Shown: positions 7,263-16,156, numbered from the stretch's first letter. The stretch is 44,280 bases of DNA from Parashewanella curva (GCF_003675895.1 NZ_ML014787.1:1-44280), one strand, 5' to 3'. Translations and numbers: made by a program. The notes: a model not told the origin generated them from the sequence alone.

Positions 7263-9742
7263 TATTTTTCCTCTTTTGATTCAGACTTGTTATCGTCTTC
7301 TTTTTTATCTGTTTTTAACTCTGTTTTAATGTCTTGCATAATGTCTCGGCGAACCTTGTCAGAAGATTTTTTCTTCTTATAGGCTTCAACACGTGATGGA
7401 ATAATGCGACGTGGATAATGGTTATTTTCCATATCGACATCAGCCGTTTCCCAATGTGGATCTACTGTCACACTGACCAGTTGTTTATTTTTGTCAGTAA
7501 CAATCAGCTTACGAACCTTTTTTGGACTGCGACGCCAAATTTCCGCAGGCACATATTGCTCTTCCACGCTGCCATCGGCATAAGTCAGTTCCAACAAAAT
7601 AGGCATAACTAAACCACCGATGTTAGAAAACTCCAACACATAGTAGTTTTTATCTTCTTTCACCGCGCGTGCTAAAACTTTACGCTCCCACGGCTCTAGA
7701 CCTTTTAAGAACTTCTGGTACTTGTTACGCTCTTTATTGGTGACGGTAAAGCGATCATTTTCATCATAAAAATCACTCACATCAGGATTTTTGTCGATCC
7801 ACAAGGTTTTCCCTTCAGCCTTGTTACGTTCAACAAAGTAAGATGTTGGCTTATCCTGTTCAATTTGACGAAGACGCCCATAATCAATGTCTGGATCATG
7901 GGTATCTAATCGCATTTGATACACCTTATCTAAAGAGATATCTACATGATCGGTAGTGTAGAACCAACCACGCCAGAACCAATCTAAATCAACACCAGAA
8001 GCTTCTTCCATAGTTCGGAAGAAATCCGATGGAGTTGGACGCTTAAAGCGCCAACGCTCAGAATACTCTTTAAAAGCAAAATCAAATAGTTCACGACCTA
8101 ATATCACTTCACGCAAGATATTCAACGCCGCGGCTGGCTTGGTATACGCATTCGGCCCCAAGCGCAATACGCTGTCTGATTGCGTCATAATCGGCACTTG
8201 GTTTTCTGACTTCATGTAACCAACGATATCACGTGGTTCAACGCCCCAAGGAATATTAGGATCCCATTCTCGGCCAGCAACACCGTCAAGGAAGCTATTT
8301 AGTCCTTCATCCATCCATGTCCACTGACGCTCATCCGAGTTCACAATCATAGGGAAGTAGATATGACCAACTTCGTGGATAACCACCCCAATCAAATAAC
8401 GTTTTTCAGCTTGTGAGTATGTACGAGAGCCATCATCTTGTAATTCAGTACGAGGACCATTGAACGTGATCATTGGATATTCCATACCACCGACAGGCCC
8501 ATTCACTGATTTTGCGGTAGGGTATGGGTAATCAAATGAAAAGCGAGAGTAGACTTCCATGGTATGAACTACCGACTCAGTCGAGTATTTCTTCCATAAG
8601 TCACCACCTTCTTTTGGATAGAAAGACATGGCCATAACAAACGGCATTTCATCGCCACCTTGTTGATAGCCTTTGGCATCCCACATAAATTTACGAGATG
8701 ACCCCCAAGCGAAATCACGCACGTTTTCAGCGCTAAACTTCCACGTTTTGCGTTTGTTAGTACCCGCTTTTTCGTTTTCTAATGCTTCTTCTTCGGTTAC
8801 CACGAATACAGGGCGCTTGGCGGTTTTAGCTTGCTCTAAACGTTGGCGTTGAGTCTTGGTTAATACCGCTTTAGGATTAGTTAACACACCTGTAGCACTC
8901 ACGATATGATCCGCAGGCACATCAATTTCAACTTCATAGTCGCCAAACTCAAGGGTAAATTCACCGCGACCTAAGAATTCTTTGTTAGTCCATGCTTCAT
9001 AATCGGTAAACGCGTGTAATCGCGGAAACCATTGCGCCAATAAGAAGATGTCATTCCCGCCTTCACGGGCATCATCTGGGAAATGTTCATAACCTGAACG
9101 CCCAGATACTGATGCCACTTCATTGATATTGAACGCAAAATCAATTTGAAACTCGACATCAGCCCCTGATTTTAGTGGCTTAGGTAAGTCGATACGCATT
9201 TGCGTACCCACAATCGTAAACTTAAGTGGCTTACCATCATCATCTTTTACTGCTTGAATATCGTAACCCAGCTTCACATCTTCCATGTATTGCTGGCGGC
9301 GCAATTCACCAAAACTGATTTTTGCAGGAGTGTTGGCATCTCCAGCTTTGGTATATGGTCCTCGACGGCCAATACCACCGAAGTCATTAGCCGCATTAGC
9401 GATGGAGTCTTTCTTAAAAATGTTTTGATCTAACTGCACCCATAAATACTTTAGCTTGTAGGGTGAATTATTATGGTAAGTGATCACTTCACTGGCAGAA
9501 ATGCGGCGGTTCTTTTCATCAAGAGAAACCTTGATGTCATAATCAACTCTCTGCTGCCAATACTGCTCACCGGGCTCACCGGCAGCGCTTCGATAAACAT
9601 TTGGAGTAGGTAGGACTTCATCTAATTGACGAAATTTATCTTCAAAATCGCCTTTGGTTTGTTTAATGGCAGTTGCGAAAGAATCGGCCGCAACGGGTAA
9701 AGCCAACAAAGCCAGTAGCGCTAACTTTCCTGTCATTCTCAT
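7262..9742 (-). CDS. M1 family zinc metallopeptidase, exported
   Basis: An 826-residue protein with an N-terminal signal peptide (LALLALLALPVAADSFA). The gluzincin zinc site is present: H456-E-V-G-H460 and E479, the HExxH-x18-E spacing. The upstream motif GGMEYP (about 419-424) corresponds to the GxMEN exopeptidase motif, with Tyr-Pro in place of Asn. That change suggests an M1 relative rather than a classical aminopeptidase N. The C-terminus is a long lysine/glutamate-rich tail (about 790-826). It is coupled by TAATG overlap to the DUF6702 gene. Three palindromes lie in its upstream region. Confidence 0.9.
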   Translation of the reverse strand: MRMTGKLALLALLALPVAADSFATAIKQTKGDFEDKFRQLDEVLPTPNVYRSAAGEPGEQYWQQRVDYDIKVSLDEKNRRISASEVITYHNNSPYKLKYLWVQLDQNIFKKDSIANAANDFGGIGRRGPYTKAGDANTPAKISFGELRRQQYMEDVKLGYDIQAVKDDDGKPLKFTIVGTQMRIDLPKPLKSGADVEFQIDFAFNINEVASVSGRSGYEHFPDDAREGGNDIFLLAQWFPRLHAFTDYEAWTNKEFLGRGEFTLEFGDYEVEIDVPADHIVSATGVLTNPKAVLTKTQRQRLEQAKTAKRPVFVVTEEEALENEKAGTNKRKTWKFSAENVRDFAWGSSRKFMWDAKGYQQGGDEMPFVMAMSFYPKEGGDLWKKYSTESVVHTMEVYSRFSFDYPYPTAKSVNGPVGGMEYPMITFNGPRTELQDDGSRTYSQAEKRYLIGVVIHEVGHIYFPMIVNSDERQWTWMDEGLNSFLDGVAGREWDPNIPWGVEPRDIVGYMKSENQVPIMTQSDSVLRLGPNAYTKPAAALNILREVILGRELFDFAFKEYSERWRFKRPTPSDFFRTMEEASGVDLDWFWRGWFYTTDHVDISLDKVYQMRLDTHDPDIDYGRLRQIEQDKPTSYFVERNKAEGKTLWIDKNPDVSDFYDENDRFTVTNKERNKYQKFLKGLEPWERKVLARAVKEDKNYYVLEFSNIGGLVMPILLELTYADGSVEEQYVPAEIWRRSPKKVRKLIVTDKNKQLVSVTVDPHWETADVDMENNHYPRRIIPSRVEAYKKKKSSDKVRRDIMQDIKTELKTDKKEDDNKSESKEEK

Positions 9743-9845
9743 AATTGTAGGCGTAGCTCGTTAAGGTTATTTTAATAAAAATGGGATTGAGTAAGCTCGA
9801 TGAAGTGGAAAAAGCAAGCATGTTCGATATTTCCCAACACCAAAA

Positions 9846-9898
9846 TGTTACAATGTAACAATAGTTATTAATACTATTACAGTTACATATTTATGTAA
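9846..9898. promoter_or_regulatory. Cluster of three palindromes upstream of the M1 peptidase gene
   Basis: Within 53 bp there are TGTTACA-A-TGTAACA (9846-9860), AATAGT-N7-ACTATT (9860-9878) and TTACATA-TT-TATGTAA (9883-9898). Each inverted repeat is perfect. The first and third share a TTACA core. They lie 105-155 bp upstream of the peptidase start and look like operators for one or more dimeric regulators. The nearby OmpR-type regulator is one candidate, though OmpR-type proteins more often use direct repeats. Confidence 0.55.
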
Positions 9899-10018
9899 AT
9901 TTTGATTGTGAACTTTATCACGCTTTCACTTTTTATCATACAAAATAGTACAATTCATTAATGGTAATACCCACCTTATAACAAACACAATGATCGTGTG
10001 ACTAATAACAAAAGCACA

Positions 10019-10753
10019 TTACGCTGCTTGTATTTGCGGTGGTGTAAACTTATAGCCTACTCCCCATACAGTTTTTACAATATCTTCATTAAAATAATGA
10101 GATAGCTTGGCGCGTAATCGATTGATATGACTATTCACGGTGTGCTCATAACCTGAATAGCTATAGCCCCAAACGGCTTCCAGCAACTGCATACGACTAA
10201 AGACTTTTTGAGGATGTTGAGCTAAATAGCAAAGTAAATCAAACTCGGTGGCGGTTAAGTTGATAGTTTGGTCGTTAGTAATCACTTCACGAGTATCTGT
10301 GTTGATATACATATCTGCAAATTGAAGATAGTTATCATTAGTAGGTGTTCTTTTAGTAAACCGTCTCAGCAGTACCTTTACTCGTGCTCTAAGCTCTAAC
10401 ACACTAAAGGGCTTAACCAAATAATCATCAGCACCTGACTCTAACCCAAGCACAATATCGGCTTCACTGCCTTTATTGGTTAGAAACATGATAGGGATTT
10501 CTTTCTGCTGCTCTAACAATTGCATACACAGCAACAATCCTTCACCATCAGGTAACTGACGCTCCATCAACACCAAATCAAAGTCTTGGGTATTCACATG
10601 ATGTTTGGCTTCAGATAAATTTGAACAAGGAATAACATCCAAATTCAAACTTTGTAAATTCAATTGGATCTGGCTGGATAATTCATGATCAGCTTCCACT
10701 AACAAAATGCGTTTGGTGGTGATCTCATTAATGTGTGCAGATATTGATTTCAC
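10019..10753 (-). CDS. Orphan OmpR/PhoB-type response regulator with Glu at the phosphoacceptor position
   Basis: This 244-residue protein has a receiver domain (about 14-130) and a winged-helix DNA-binding domain (about 140-236, ending TVWGVGYKF). The acidic pocket (E20, D22), the switch Thr in IMFLTNKG and the Lys in LVKPF are present. The position that is normally Asp in LVLLDLMLPG reads LVLMERQLPDG, so E64 replaces the phosphoacceptor Asp. The codon reads GAG. In other regulators Asp-to-Glu changes often mimic phosphorylation, so this one may be locked on. No histidine kinase is adjacent. It lies between the Spondin_N genes and the M1 peptidase gene, all on one strand. Confidence 0.9.
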   Translation of the reverse strand: MKSISAHINEITTKRILLVEADHELSSQIQLNLQSLNLDVIPCSNLSEAKHHVNTQDFDLVLMERQLPDGEGLLLCMQLLEQQKEIPIMFLTNKGSEADIVLGLESGADDYLVKPFSVLELRARVKVLLRRFTKRTPTNDNYLQFADMYINTDTREVITNDQTINLTATEFDLLCYLAQHPQKVFSRMQLLEAVWGYSYSGYEHTVNSHINRLRAKLSHYFNEDIVKTVWGVGYKFTPPQIQAA

Positions 10754-10921
10754 ATCGAGTTCCTCGGCGGTGTCTTTCTATCACGATCTCAAATGGAGGT
10801 TTACCACTGTAGGCTCCAAGTGAGTCACTGTGATTATATTGACCCGAGTACTCAACAAAAGATTTCAAAATAAGCGGCAGCACTATGACCAAGCCAAAGT
10901 GCTGCATAGGTAGAAGAAGGG

Positions 10922-11647
10922 TTACTTCACTCGCTCAATCACCACTGACATACCAGGATTATCAAAGCGATGCGATGCAGATAATGCAGAACCGGTCAGC
11001 CCATCATCGGCAGAAATGACTCCCGGATGAATATGAACTTTATTAATATCATCACGTTCTGAATTATAGCCTTGACCGCCACCAGCAGGGCCAGGAACCG
11101 TACCTTTAGATTCAGTATTCGCTTCAGTGCCTGCATCATAAATATTGCCTCTAAAACTCAAGGTTTGACCTTTAGCAAGCCCAGAAACATCTATTGTTGA
11201 CAGTCCAACAAAGGCATCATTGGTATTAACAGGCATAGTCAGTACTGAAACAGGCAGTAATTTGTCGACATCTAAACTAATTGTGACTTCAACTTTATTT
11301 CCAGGAAAGAGTTCACCAGAGCCAGAAGCGACTTTCTCAACGCCTTTTTCTGAGCTAAAACCGCTATTATTACCACTTTCTGCTAATCGCTCTAGCGCAT
11401 TAGAAGCCGGCTCACCGACTCGATATTGCGGATACTCAGCACTGTGGGCTACCACGGTTATAGGAGAAAAAGGCTGATTAGCCGTTAAGTTCGTCACCGT
11501 AACTTTATATTCCTGTTTTACAGCAGGTGCATCTTTGGGTGGTTCAACCTGACTGTTATTGTCATTCGAACTTGGGCAACCTGTGAGTATGAGAGTACTG
11601 GCAACAATCGCCATTCCTCCTATGGTTTTAGAAAATTGCATTTTCAT
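10922..11647 (-). CDS. Spondin_N domain lipoprotein
   Basis: A 241-residue protein with a lipoprotein signal (STLILTGC, Cys as the lipid site). The Spondin_N domain follows from about residue 45. Its family features are VTVTNLTANQPFSPITVVAHS, the GEPASNALERLAESG block, LTMPVNTNDAFVGL and YDAGTEANTE. Bacterial members of this family are exported and have no established function. It is paralogous to the next gene upstream (13-bp gap), so the two are probably cotranscribed. Confidence 0.88.
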   Translation of the reverse strand: MKMQFSKTIGGMAIVASTLILTGCPSSNDNNSQVEPPKDAPAVKQEYKVTVTNLTANQPFSPITVVAHSAEYPQYRVGEPASNALERLAESGNNSGFSSEKGVEKVASGSGELFPGNKVEVTISLDVDKLLPVSVLTMPVNTNDAFVGLSTIDVSGLAKGQTLSFRGNIYDAGTEANTESKGTVPGPAGGGQGYNSERDDINKVHIHPGVISADDGLTGSALSASHRFDNPGMSVVIERVK

Positions 11648-11660
11648 GATTAGGCTCCCT

Positions 11661-12365
11661 TTATTTCACTGTAACAACAACACGGGCAACAGGGTTTAAC
11701 CAACGGTGTACGCGGCTGTCTAGGTCACTGACGCCACCAGATTTATCAAGATCACCTAATACTCCTGGGTGAATATGAACTTTATCATTGCTAGAACTAT
11801 CGGTAAGACCAGAACCACCTGTTCCTGCATCTTTGCCTGGAGCAACCGGAATGCCCAATACGCCAGCCATACCCGAACCTTCAAGAACTAGCTCATTATT
11901 GGCTTCTGTCCCTGCATCATAACCATTAAGATTTAGCGTATAAGTCCCTTTCTCTGTTGGTATTTTCCAATTGCTTAAACCAATAAAGGCATCGTTGGTG
12001 GGTAAGATCATTGCAACCACAGAAAGGTATTTTCTGTCACCCGTATCAAAAGAGAATTTATCGGTTTTTCCCGATGGTGCTAACAAGCCATTAGCTGGAT
12101 TTTTTACGGTTACGCCATTTGCACCTTCGACTAGCGTGACTAGATCATCAATTTGACCACCTTCAGCCATTTTTTGTAATTCTGGTGATGCTTTTTCACC
12201 CGCTTTAAATAAAGAGGTATCAGCACCATGGGCAGCCACTAAAATAGGCGTAAAGTGATTACCATGAGTTAGGTTAGTTATTGAGATTTCAAGTTGAGCA
12301 GCCGTCGCAGGTAAAGAGACCGCAGCGGTTAACATCATCGATTTTACTAGGGTTTTAAGGTTCAT
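11661..12365 (-). CDS. Spondin_N domain exported protein
   Basis: A 234-residue paralogue of the neighbouring lipoprotein, with a cleavable signal peptide (MMLTAAVSLPATAA) instead of a lipobox. It shows the same Spondin_N landmarks: ISITNLTHGNHFTPILVAAH, GEKASPELQKMAEGG, LPTNDAFIGLSNW, YDAGTEANNE and VHIHPGV near the end. It is the first gene of a likely unit with the lipoprotein and possibly the response regulator. A secreted and a membrane-anchored version side by side suggests a shared envelope or extracellular role; the partner is unknown. Confidence 0.88.
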   Translation of the reverse strand: MNLKTLVKSMMLTAAVSLPATAAQLEISITNLTHGNHFTPILVAAHGADTSLFKAGEKASPELQKMAEGGQIDDLVTLVEGANGVTVKNPANGLLAPSGKTDKFSFDTGDRKYLSVVAMILPTNDAFIGLSNWKIPTEKGTYTLNLNGYDAGTEANNELVLEGSGMAGVLGIPVAPGKDAGTGGSGLTDSSSNDKVHIHPGVLGDLDKSGGVSDLDSRVHRWLNPVARVVVTVK

Positions 12366-12489
12366 TTTTCTATCTCCAGATCAAGGTTTGGATATCTGGA
12401 AATGAGTGTGGCGGTTAAACTTCACTTTGCCGTGTCTAAATATTCACAAAATTATCACGATTGTCTCTTTTTTTAGAGATAAAGACAGA

Positions 12490-12514
12490 AAAGCGAGTCA
12501 AAATAACTCGCTTT
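12490..12514 (-). terminator. Terminator after the amino-acid permease gene
   Basis: AAAGCGAGT (12490-12498) and ACTCGCTTT (12506-12514) form a 9-bp perfect stem. On the minus strand it is followed by TTCTGTCTTT. It lies just beyond the permease stop. Confidence 0.65.
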
Positions 12515-12530
12515 ATAAAAAAACTGTAGC

Positions 12531-13784
12531 TCAAACTGCACTGTATACCACCGATGTCATCGCGGCTAAACCGCATATAACAGTGAAAATTTGTGCTGGC
12601 AGTGATGTTTTATATTTTGCCATTGCAGGGACTTTATTCATGGCAAACACGGGCATTAAAAACAAAATAGCGGCGATCATTGGTGCCCCCATGGTTTCAA
12701 TCATGCCTAAGATACTCGGATTTATGATTGCCACAATCCAAGTTGTCACAACGATAAAGCCCAAAGAGGCTTTTTCAACCACTGTCACAGGTAAATTAGA
12801 GCGAGATTTAACTAACCCCACTAAACCTTCCTGAGCACCGAGAAAATGCCCAAAATAGCTGGAAGTGATCGCGGCAAAGGCAACTAAAGGGCCAAGTAAA
12901 GAAATCATTGGTGATTGATGCACATTAGCCAGATACGATAGCACACTGATGTTTTGCGCTTTTGCCTCAGCTAACTGCTGTGGTGATAACGATAACACCA
13001 CTGAGAATACAAAAAACATCACAAAGCCCATCAACATTAGTGCGGCACCACCGGTGATGTTATCCGTTTTTTGGATCGCAACTTCACCATATTGTAAACG
13101 TTGTGATTTTGAGAACTGACTGATCACAGGGCTATGATTAAAGGAAAATACAATGACAGGGATCGCAAGCCAAATCACCACTGGCATGGCACTCCAATCT
13201 GGACTAACCGACATCATTGAAGTGTTCCACTCAAGGATCAAATAGACTGACAGCGCCAGCAGGATGAATACTAAGGGGTAAACTAGCGCTGACGTGGCTT
13301 TTAGCATCAAGTCTTTGCCAAACACCACACCTGCTGTCATGCCTAATACCAAAATGCCTGATAGCAACCACCTTGGCATTGATACCATCTCTAATTGGTT
13401 CACCATAAACGAATCGACGGTATTGGTGATCCCTACGCCGTAAATCAACACGATTGGGTAAATGGCAAAAAAGTAAGCAAAGGTGATCACATTGGCGCCC
13501 GTTTTACCAAAGTGTTCTTCTACAGTGTCGGTAATGTCAGCTTGTGAATTTTTCGCCGACAAGACAAAGCGTGCCAAGCTCTTATGTGCAAACCACGTCA
13601 TTGGTGCTGCAATCAACGCCAATATGACTAACGGCCAAAATCCACCAGCTCCTGCCTTGATGGGTAAAAACAAGACCCCTGCGCCGACCGCAGTGCCAAA
13701 TAAAGACAACATCCAAGTAACGTCTTGATATGTCCATTTCGTCTTGCCCACCAATGTATTTGCTGTGTTTAAGTTTAACGCCAT
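12531..13784 (-). CDS. HAAAP-family amino-acid permease (SdaC/YhaO-like)
   Basis: An inner-membrane transporter of 417 residues with about 11 hydrophobic segments. The N-terminal motif FGTAVGAGVLFLPIKAGAGG is characteristic of the hydroxy/aromatic amino-acid permease family, and SSYFGHFLGAQEGL is seen near the C-terminal third. It most resembles the serine/threonine branch; the substrate cannot be fixed from sequence alone. The ATG at 13784 is preferred because AGGTGAG lies at the right distance. An upstream in-frame GTG at 13793 would overlap that ribosome-binding site. The gene stands alone with its own terminator. Confidence 0.88.
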   Translation of the reverse strand: MALNLNTANTLVGKTKWTYQDVTWMLSLFGTAVGAGVLFLPIKAGAGGFWPLVILALIAAPMTWFAHKSLARFVLSAKNSQADITDTVEEHFGKTGANVITFAYFFAIYPIVLIYGVGITNTVDSFMVNQLEMVSMPRWLLSGILVLGMTAGVVFGKDLMLKATSALVYPLVFILLALSVYLILEWNTSMMSVSPDWSAMPVVIWLAIPVIVFSFNHSPVISQFSKSQRLQYGEVAIQKTDNITGGAALMLMGFVMFFVFSVVLSLSPQQLAEAKAQNISVLSYLANVHQSPMISLLGPLVAFAAITSSYFGHFLGAQEGLVGLVKSRSNLPVTVVEKASLGFIVVTTWIVAIINPSILGMIETMGAPMIAAILFLMPVFAMNKVPAMAKYKTSLPAQIFTVICGLAAMTSVVYSAV

Positions 13785-13794
13785 GAGTCTCACC

Positions 13795-13870
13795 TAAGTC
13801 TCAATTTTTCAATGAAATTTAATCGCTAGGGCTGAAAAAGACCATAATACGAGTAACAAACTGAGACTTA
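13795..13870 (-). promoter_or_regulatory. Long-spaced inverted repeat in the permease leader
   Basis: TAAGTCTCA (13795-13803) and TGAGACTTA (13862-13870) are 9-bp complementary arms about 58 bp apart, immediately upstream of the permease start. They could pair in the mRNA leader or be two protein-binding half sites. The repeat is directly visible; the role is unknown. Confidence 0.3.
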
Positions 13871-13924
13871 GTACACATACGATAACAACTGGTGCCCTCC
13901 ATCTGCACCAAACAGAGTACTTGC

Positions 13925-14782
13925 TTATTCAGATGTGGGTTGATTAAGCCGCTGACTGATTTCCATTAGCCGAGATAATACTTGCAAGGTAATGGGCAGC
14001 ATCACTGCGGTTTGAACAAACTCAAGAGAGTAAGTCACAATAGAGAACACTTGACCAACACTAGGGTCTATTAAGCCACTAACCATCCACAGATTCACTA
14101 ATACTGCAGAAAATAGAACGATAAAAATCAGTCCATAAACCAAGGCTTCAGTATCGGATAATTTGATCTCACAGCGCTTTAAGGCTTCAAAATGAGTGCG
14201 AATAGCGGCAAATGGCTGACCGCTGAGAACATGTACTTGTTGCTCAGCCTGATCATTTAACGCCCCATTTAAGCGGGTAAATTGTTTATGGAACAATCCA
14301 TATATCACCAAGATAATAAGTCCTGAACCCAGCACACAAAGTGCTAAATTAATATGAAATGTCGCCAAAATGATCATGGTTGCCACCAACTGCACGATGG
14401 CAGAAATCAATGAAGGCAAGTCTTCTTCTAAAAAGTCCACCAACTCTCGTGACATGGTCAGGCGCGCATCCTTGACCGATACTACAGAGCTTCTCAAATT
14501 GCGCTCTACCAGTTTTGATAATCTAACCCTTATCTCTCCATAGACTCGGGTATCATAAAGTCGTCGCAACACACTAACCATTATCAGCCCCAGCAATATT
14601 AATGCGAACATCAACAAAGGCTGCATGTTTTGCTTAAGTAATCCATCAATGGCATAACCGATAAATAACGGCAGCAAAATCATAAACACATTTTCAATCA
14701 GTACCATTAGCCATGTGCACATCACTTTCATAGGGTTAAAGTGCATGAGTGAACGGAGGGTAATGGCTTGTTTATACAACAC
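13925..14782 (-). CDS. Stand-alone ABC transporter six-transmembrane-domain protein
   Basis: A 285-residue membrane protein with about six hydrophobic segments in the type I ABC exporter pattern. It has a GYAIDGLL start, an intracellular loop near RRLYDTRVYGEIRVRLSKLVER, and further membrane segments to about residue 270. It ends where an ATPase domain would begin. No Walker A, signature or Walker B motif is present here or in adjacent genes. It starts with GTG behind AAGGAG. It may pair with an ATPase encoded elsewhere or have lost transport. It is divergent from the protease-like gene at 14992. Confidence 0.75.
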   Translation of the reverse strand: MLYKQAITLRSLMHFNPMKVMCTWLMVLIENVFMILLPLFIGYAIDGLLKQNMQPLLMFALILLGLIMVSVLRRLYDTRVYGEIRVRLSKLVERNLRSSVVSVKDARLTMSRELVDFLEEDLPSLISAIVQLVATMIILATFHINLALCVLGSGLIILVIYGLFHKQFTRLNGALNDQAEQQVHVLSGQPFAAIRTHFEALKRCEIKLSDTEALVYGLIFIVLFSAVLVNLWMVSGLIDPSVGQVFSIVTYSLEFVQTAVMLPITLQVLSRLMEISQRLNQPTSE

Positions 14783-14991
14783 TTAAAACTCCTTATTAAT
14801 TATGAAGAGGAAAATAAGGTTCACGTTTCATAAAACAAGAATCAGATTGCCGCTAATCTCGAAAGCCAGTATAACTGGCATTAACAACAGATGAATTATT
14901 GTCCAGCTTTATTTTAGATAGAATTCTGTTTGGTATATTACGCAACACTAATATCTGATGCACCCCCTTACAAAAGCAAATTAGGTTAGCT

Positions 14992-16065
14992 ATGGCCTCT
15001 AACACCATATCATCACAAGTAAAAAAGGGCTCATGTACATGGGACGGCTCTTTAAGTGATATAGCACCAAGTTTACGTCCAGAGGATGCAAAACAACAAG
15101 CAACATTAAACGTCCTCTTTAAAGGCTCAAAACACAATAGCGCTGATCTGGTATACAGCATTCATTTTGAGGGGCATCGCTGGAGAGCAGATATTCAACA
15201 TCGTCGTTCTATGCTTAATTTTTGTACTAGCAGTAAAGTTAAAAAGGAAATTGAGGCCACTTTATTTCAACAATGGAAACCCATTCGTCATATGGATGCT
15301 GAAGAAGGCTTTAGCTATTGTCGTTTCTTTAAAGGTGAAACGATCAGCTCAGAACCTAGGATACCACCACAAACTTCTACAACTAGTGACCCTAGTGTCC
15401 TGCAAGATTTAGATGATGCTCTGGACGAATTCTTAATCGTTTCAAGGCCATTACTACCACAAGACAACACTACAGACTCTCAAGCAACAACTCGTGAAGC
15501 TATTGCTAAAGCCTCTAATCTTGTGCCATTCAGTGATTACTATCCTGCAATAGAAAAATGGGTAACTGAGTTTAACTTGCGACATTGTAAAGTTAGCCAC
15601 AGAGTTGAAATTGAACAAAAATATTTACTGAATGCGATGCAGCAAATTCGCAAACACGGTCTTCCCTATGCTGATGCTCAGATAGTGTTAGTCCCTGTTA
15701 CGCTTACAGATAGAGGGCGCTTTAAAGGCCTTCATGCTGTTCTCGCTGTCATAACAGAAGAAAGAATTTTTATTGTGGATCCCAAACATCATGAATATCC
15801 ATCTCCTTTACACTCCTTAAGCACTGGTTTTCAACCATGCTATAACAGAGGCGACTGCACTCGTTATACCATGTATACCTTAAAATCTTTACTCCCGAAA
15901 CTGGAGCAGCACTGCATTAATCAAACACAAGCTTCGGAGGTAGGAATACTTCTTACTGAACGACAACTGCGCAATTACTTAGTCACAATTCCCCCTTTAA
16001 ATAGAAAACAAATTAATCAGTTGTTAGCAGAAGATAGCGGTGTAATAAAACGCGAACGTCGTTAG
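14992..16065 (+). CDS. Unknown protein with possible CE-clan (Ulp1/YopJ-like) cysteine protease signature
   Basis: A 357-residue protein with no signal peptide or membrane segment. I cannot place it in a named family. Its C-terminal third has a candidate catalytic set in CE-clan order. H248 lies in a hydrophobic strand (GLHAVLAVITEERIFIVDPK) and D263 lies 15 residues on. Q281 and C289 follow in FQPCYNRGDCTRYTMYTL, close to the Q-x(n)-DCG-hydrophobic helix of Ulp1, SseL and related deubiquitinases and acetyltransferases. The D-to-C gap (26) is shorter than in known members, and Gly after Cys is replaced by Thr, so this is tentative. The N-terminal 130 residues are unrecognised. AGGT precedes the ATG. 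A secreted-effector role is inferred from the EspA-like genes nearby. Confidence 0.5.
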   Translation: MASNTISSQVKKGSCTWDGSLSDIAPSLRPEDAKQQATLNVLFKGSKHNSADLVYSIHFEGHRWRADIQHRRSMLNFCTSSKVKKEIEATLFQQWKPIRHMDAEEGFSYCRFFKGETISSEPRIPPQTSTTSDPSVLQDLDDALDEFLIVSRPLLPQDNTTDSQATTREAIAKASNLVPFSDYYPAIEKWVTEFNLRHCKVSHRVEIEQKYLLNAMQQIRKHGLPYADAQIVLVPVTLTDRGRFKGLHAVLAVITEERIFIVDPKHHEYPSPLHSLSTGFQPCYNRGDCTRYTMYTLKSLLPKLEQHCINQTQASEVGILLTERQLRNYLVTIPPLNRKQINQLLAEDSGVIKRERR

Positions 16066-16074
16066 AATAAAAAA

Positions 16075-16094
16075 CCGCCAATGGACGTAGGCGG
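16075..16094 (-). terminator. Possible second minus-strand terminator downstream of acs
   Basis: CCGCC (16075-16079) and GGCGG (16090-16094) form a short stem. On the minus strand it is followed by TTTTTTATT. It lies just past the stop of the convergent protease-like gene and could back up the acs terminator. Confidence 0.35.
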
Positions 16095-16156
16095 CAAAGC
16101 AAACTAAAACAAGAAATAGGGAGGCTCTCTTGTCACAGCAAAAATATAAAAAATAA

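Noticed and set aside
12406-12834. 142-codon plus-strand ORF overlapping the permease 3' end
   Set aside because: It is antisense to the permease and its terminator and has no independent support.
14865-14879. GCCAGT-ATA-ACTGGC palindrome in the divergent region before the protease-like gene
   Set aside because: A clear palindrome, but no second copy was found near other candidate effector genes, so no shared regulator could be argued.
14853-15161. 102-codon minus-strand ORF opposite the protease-like gene start
   Set aside because: It lies antisense to a better-supported gene with a good start and has no recognisable motif.
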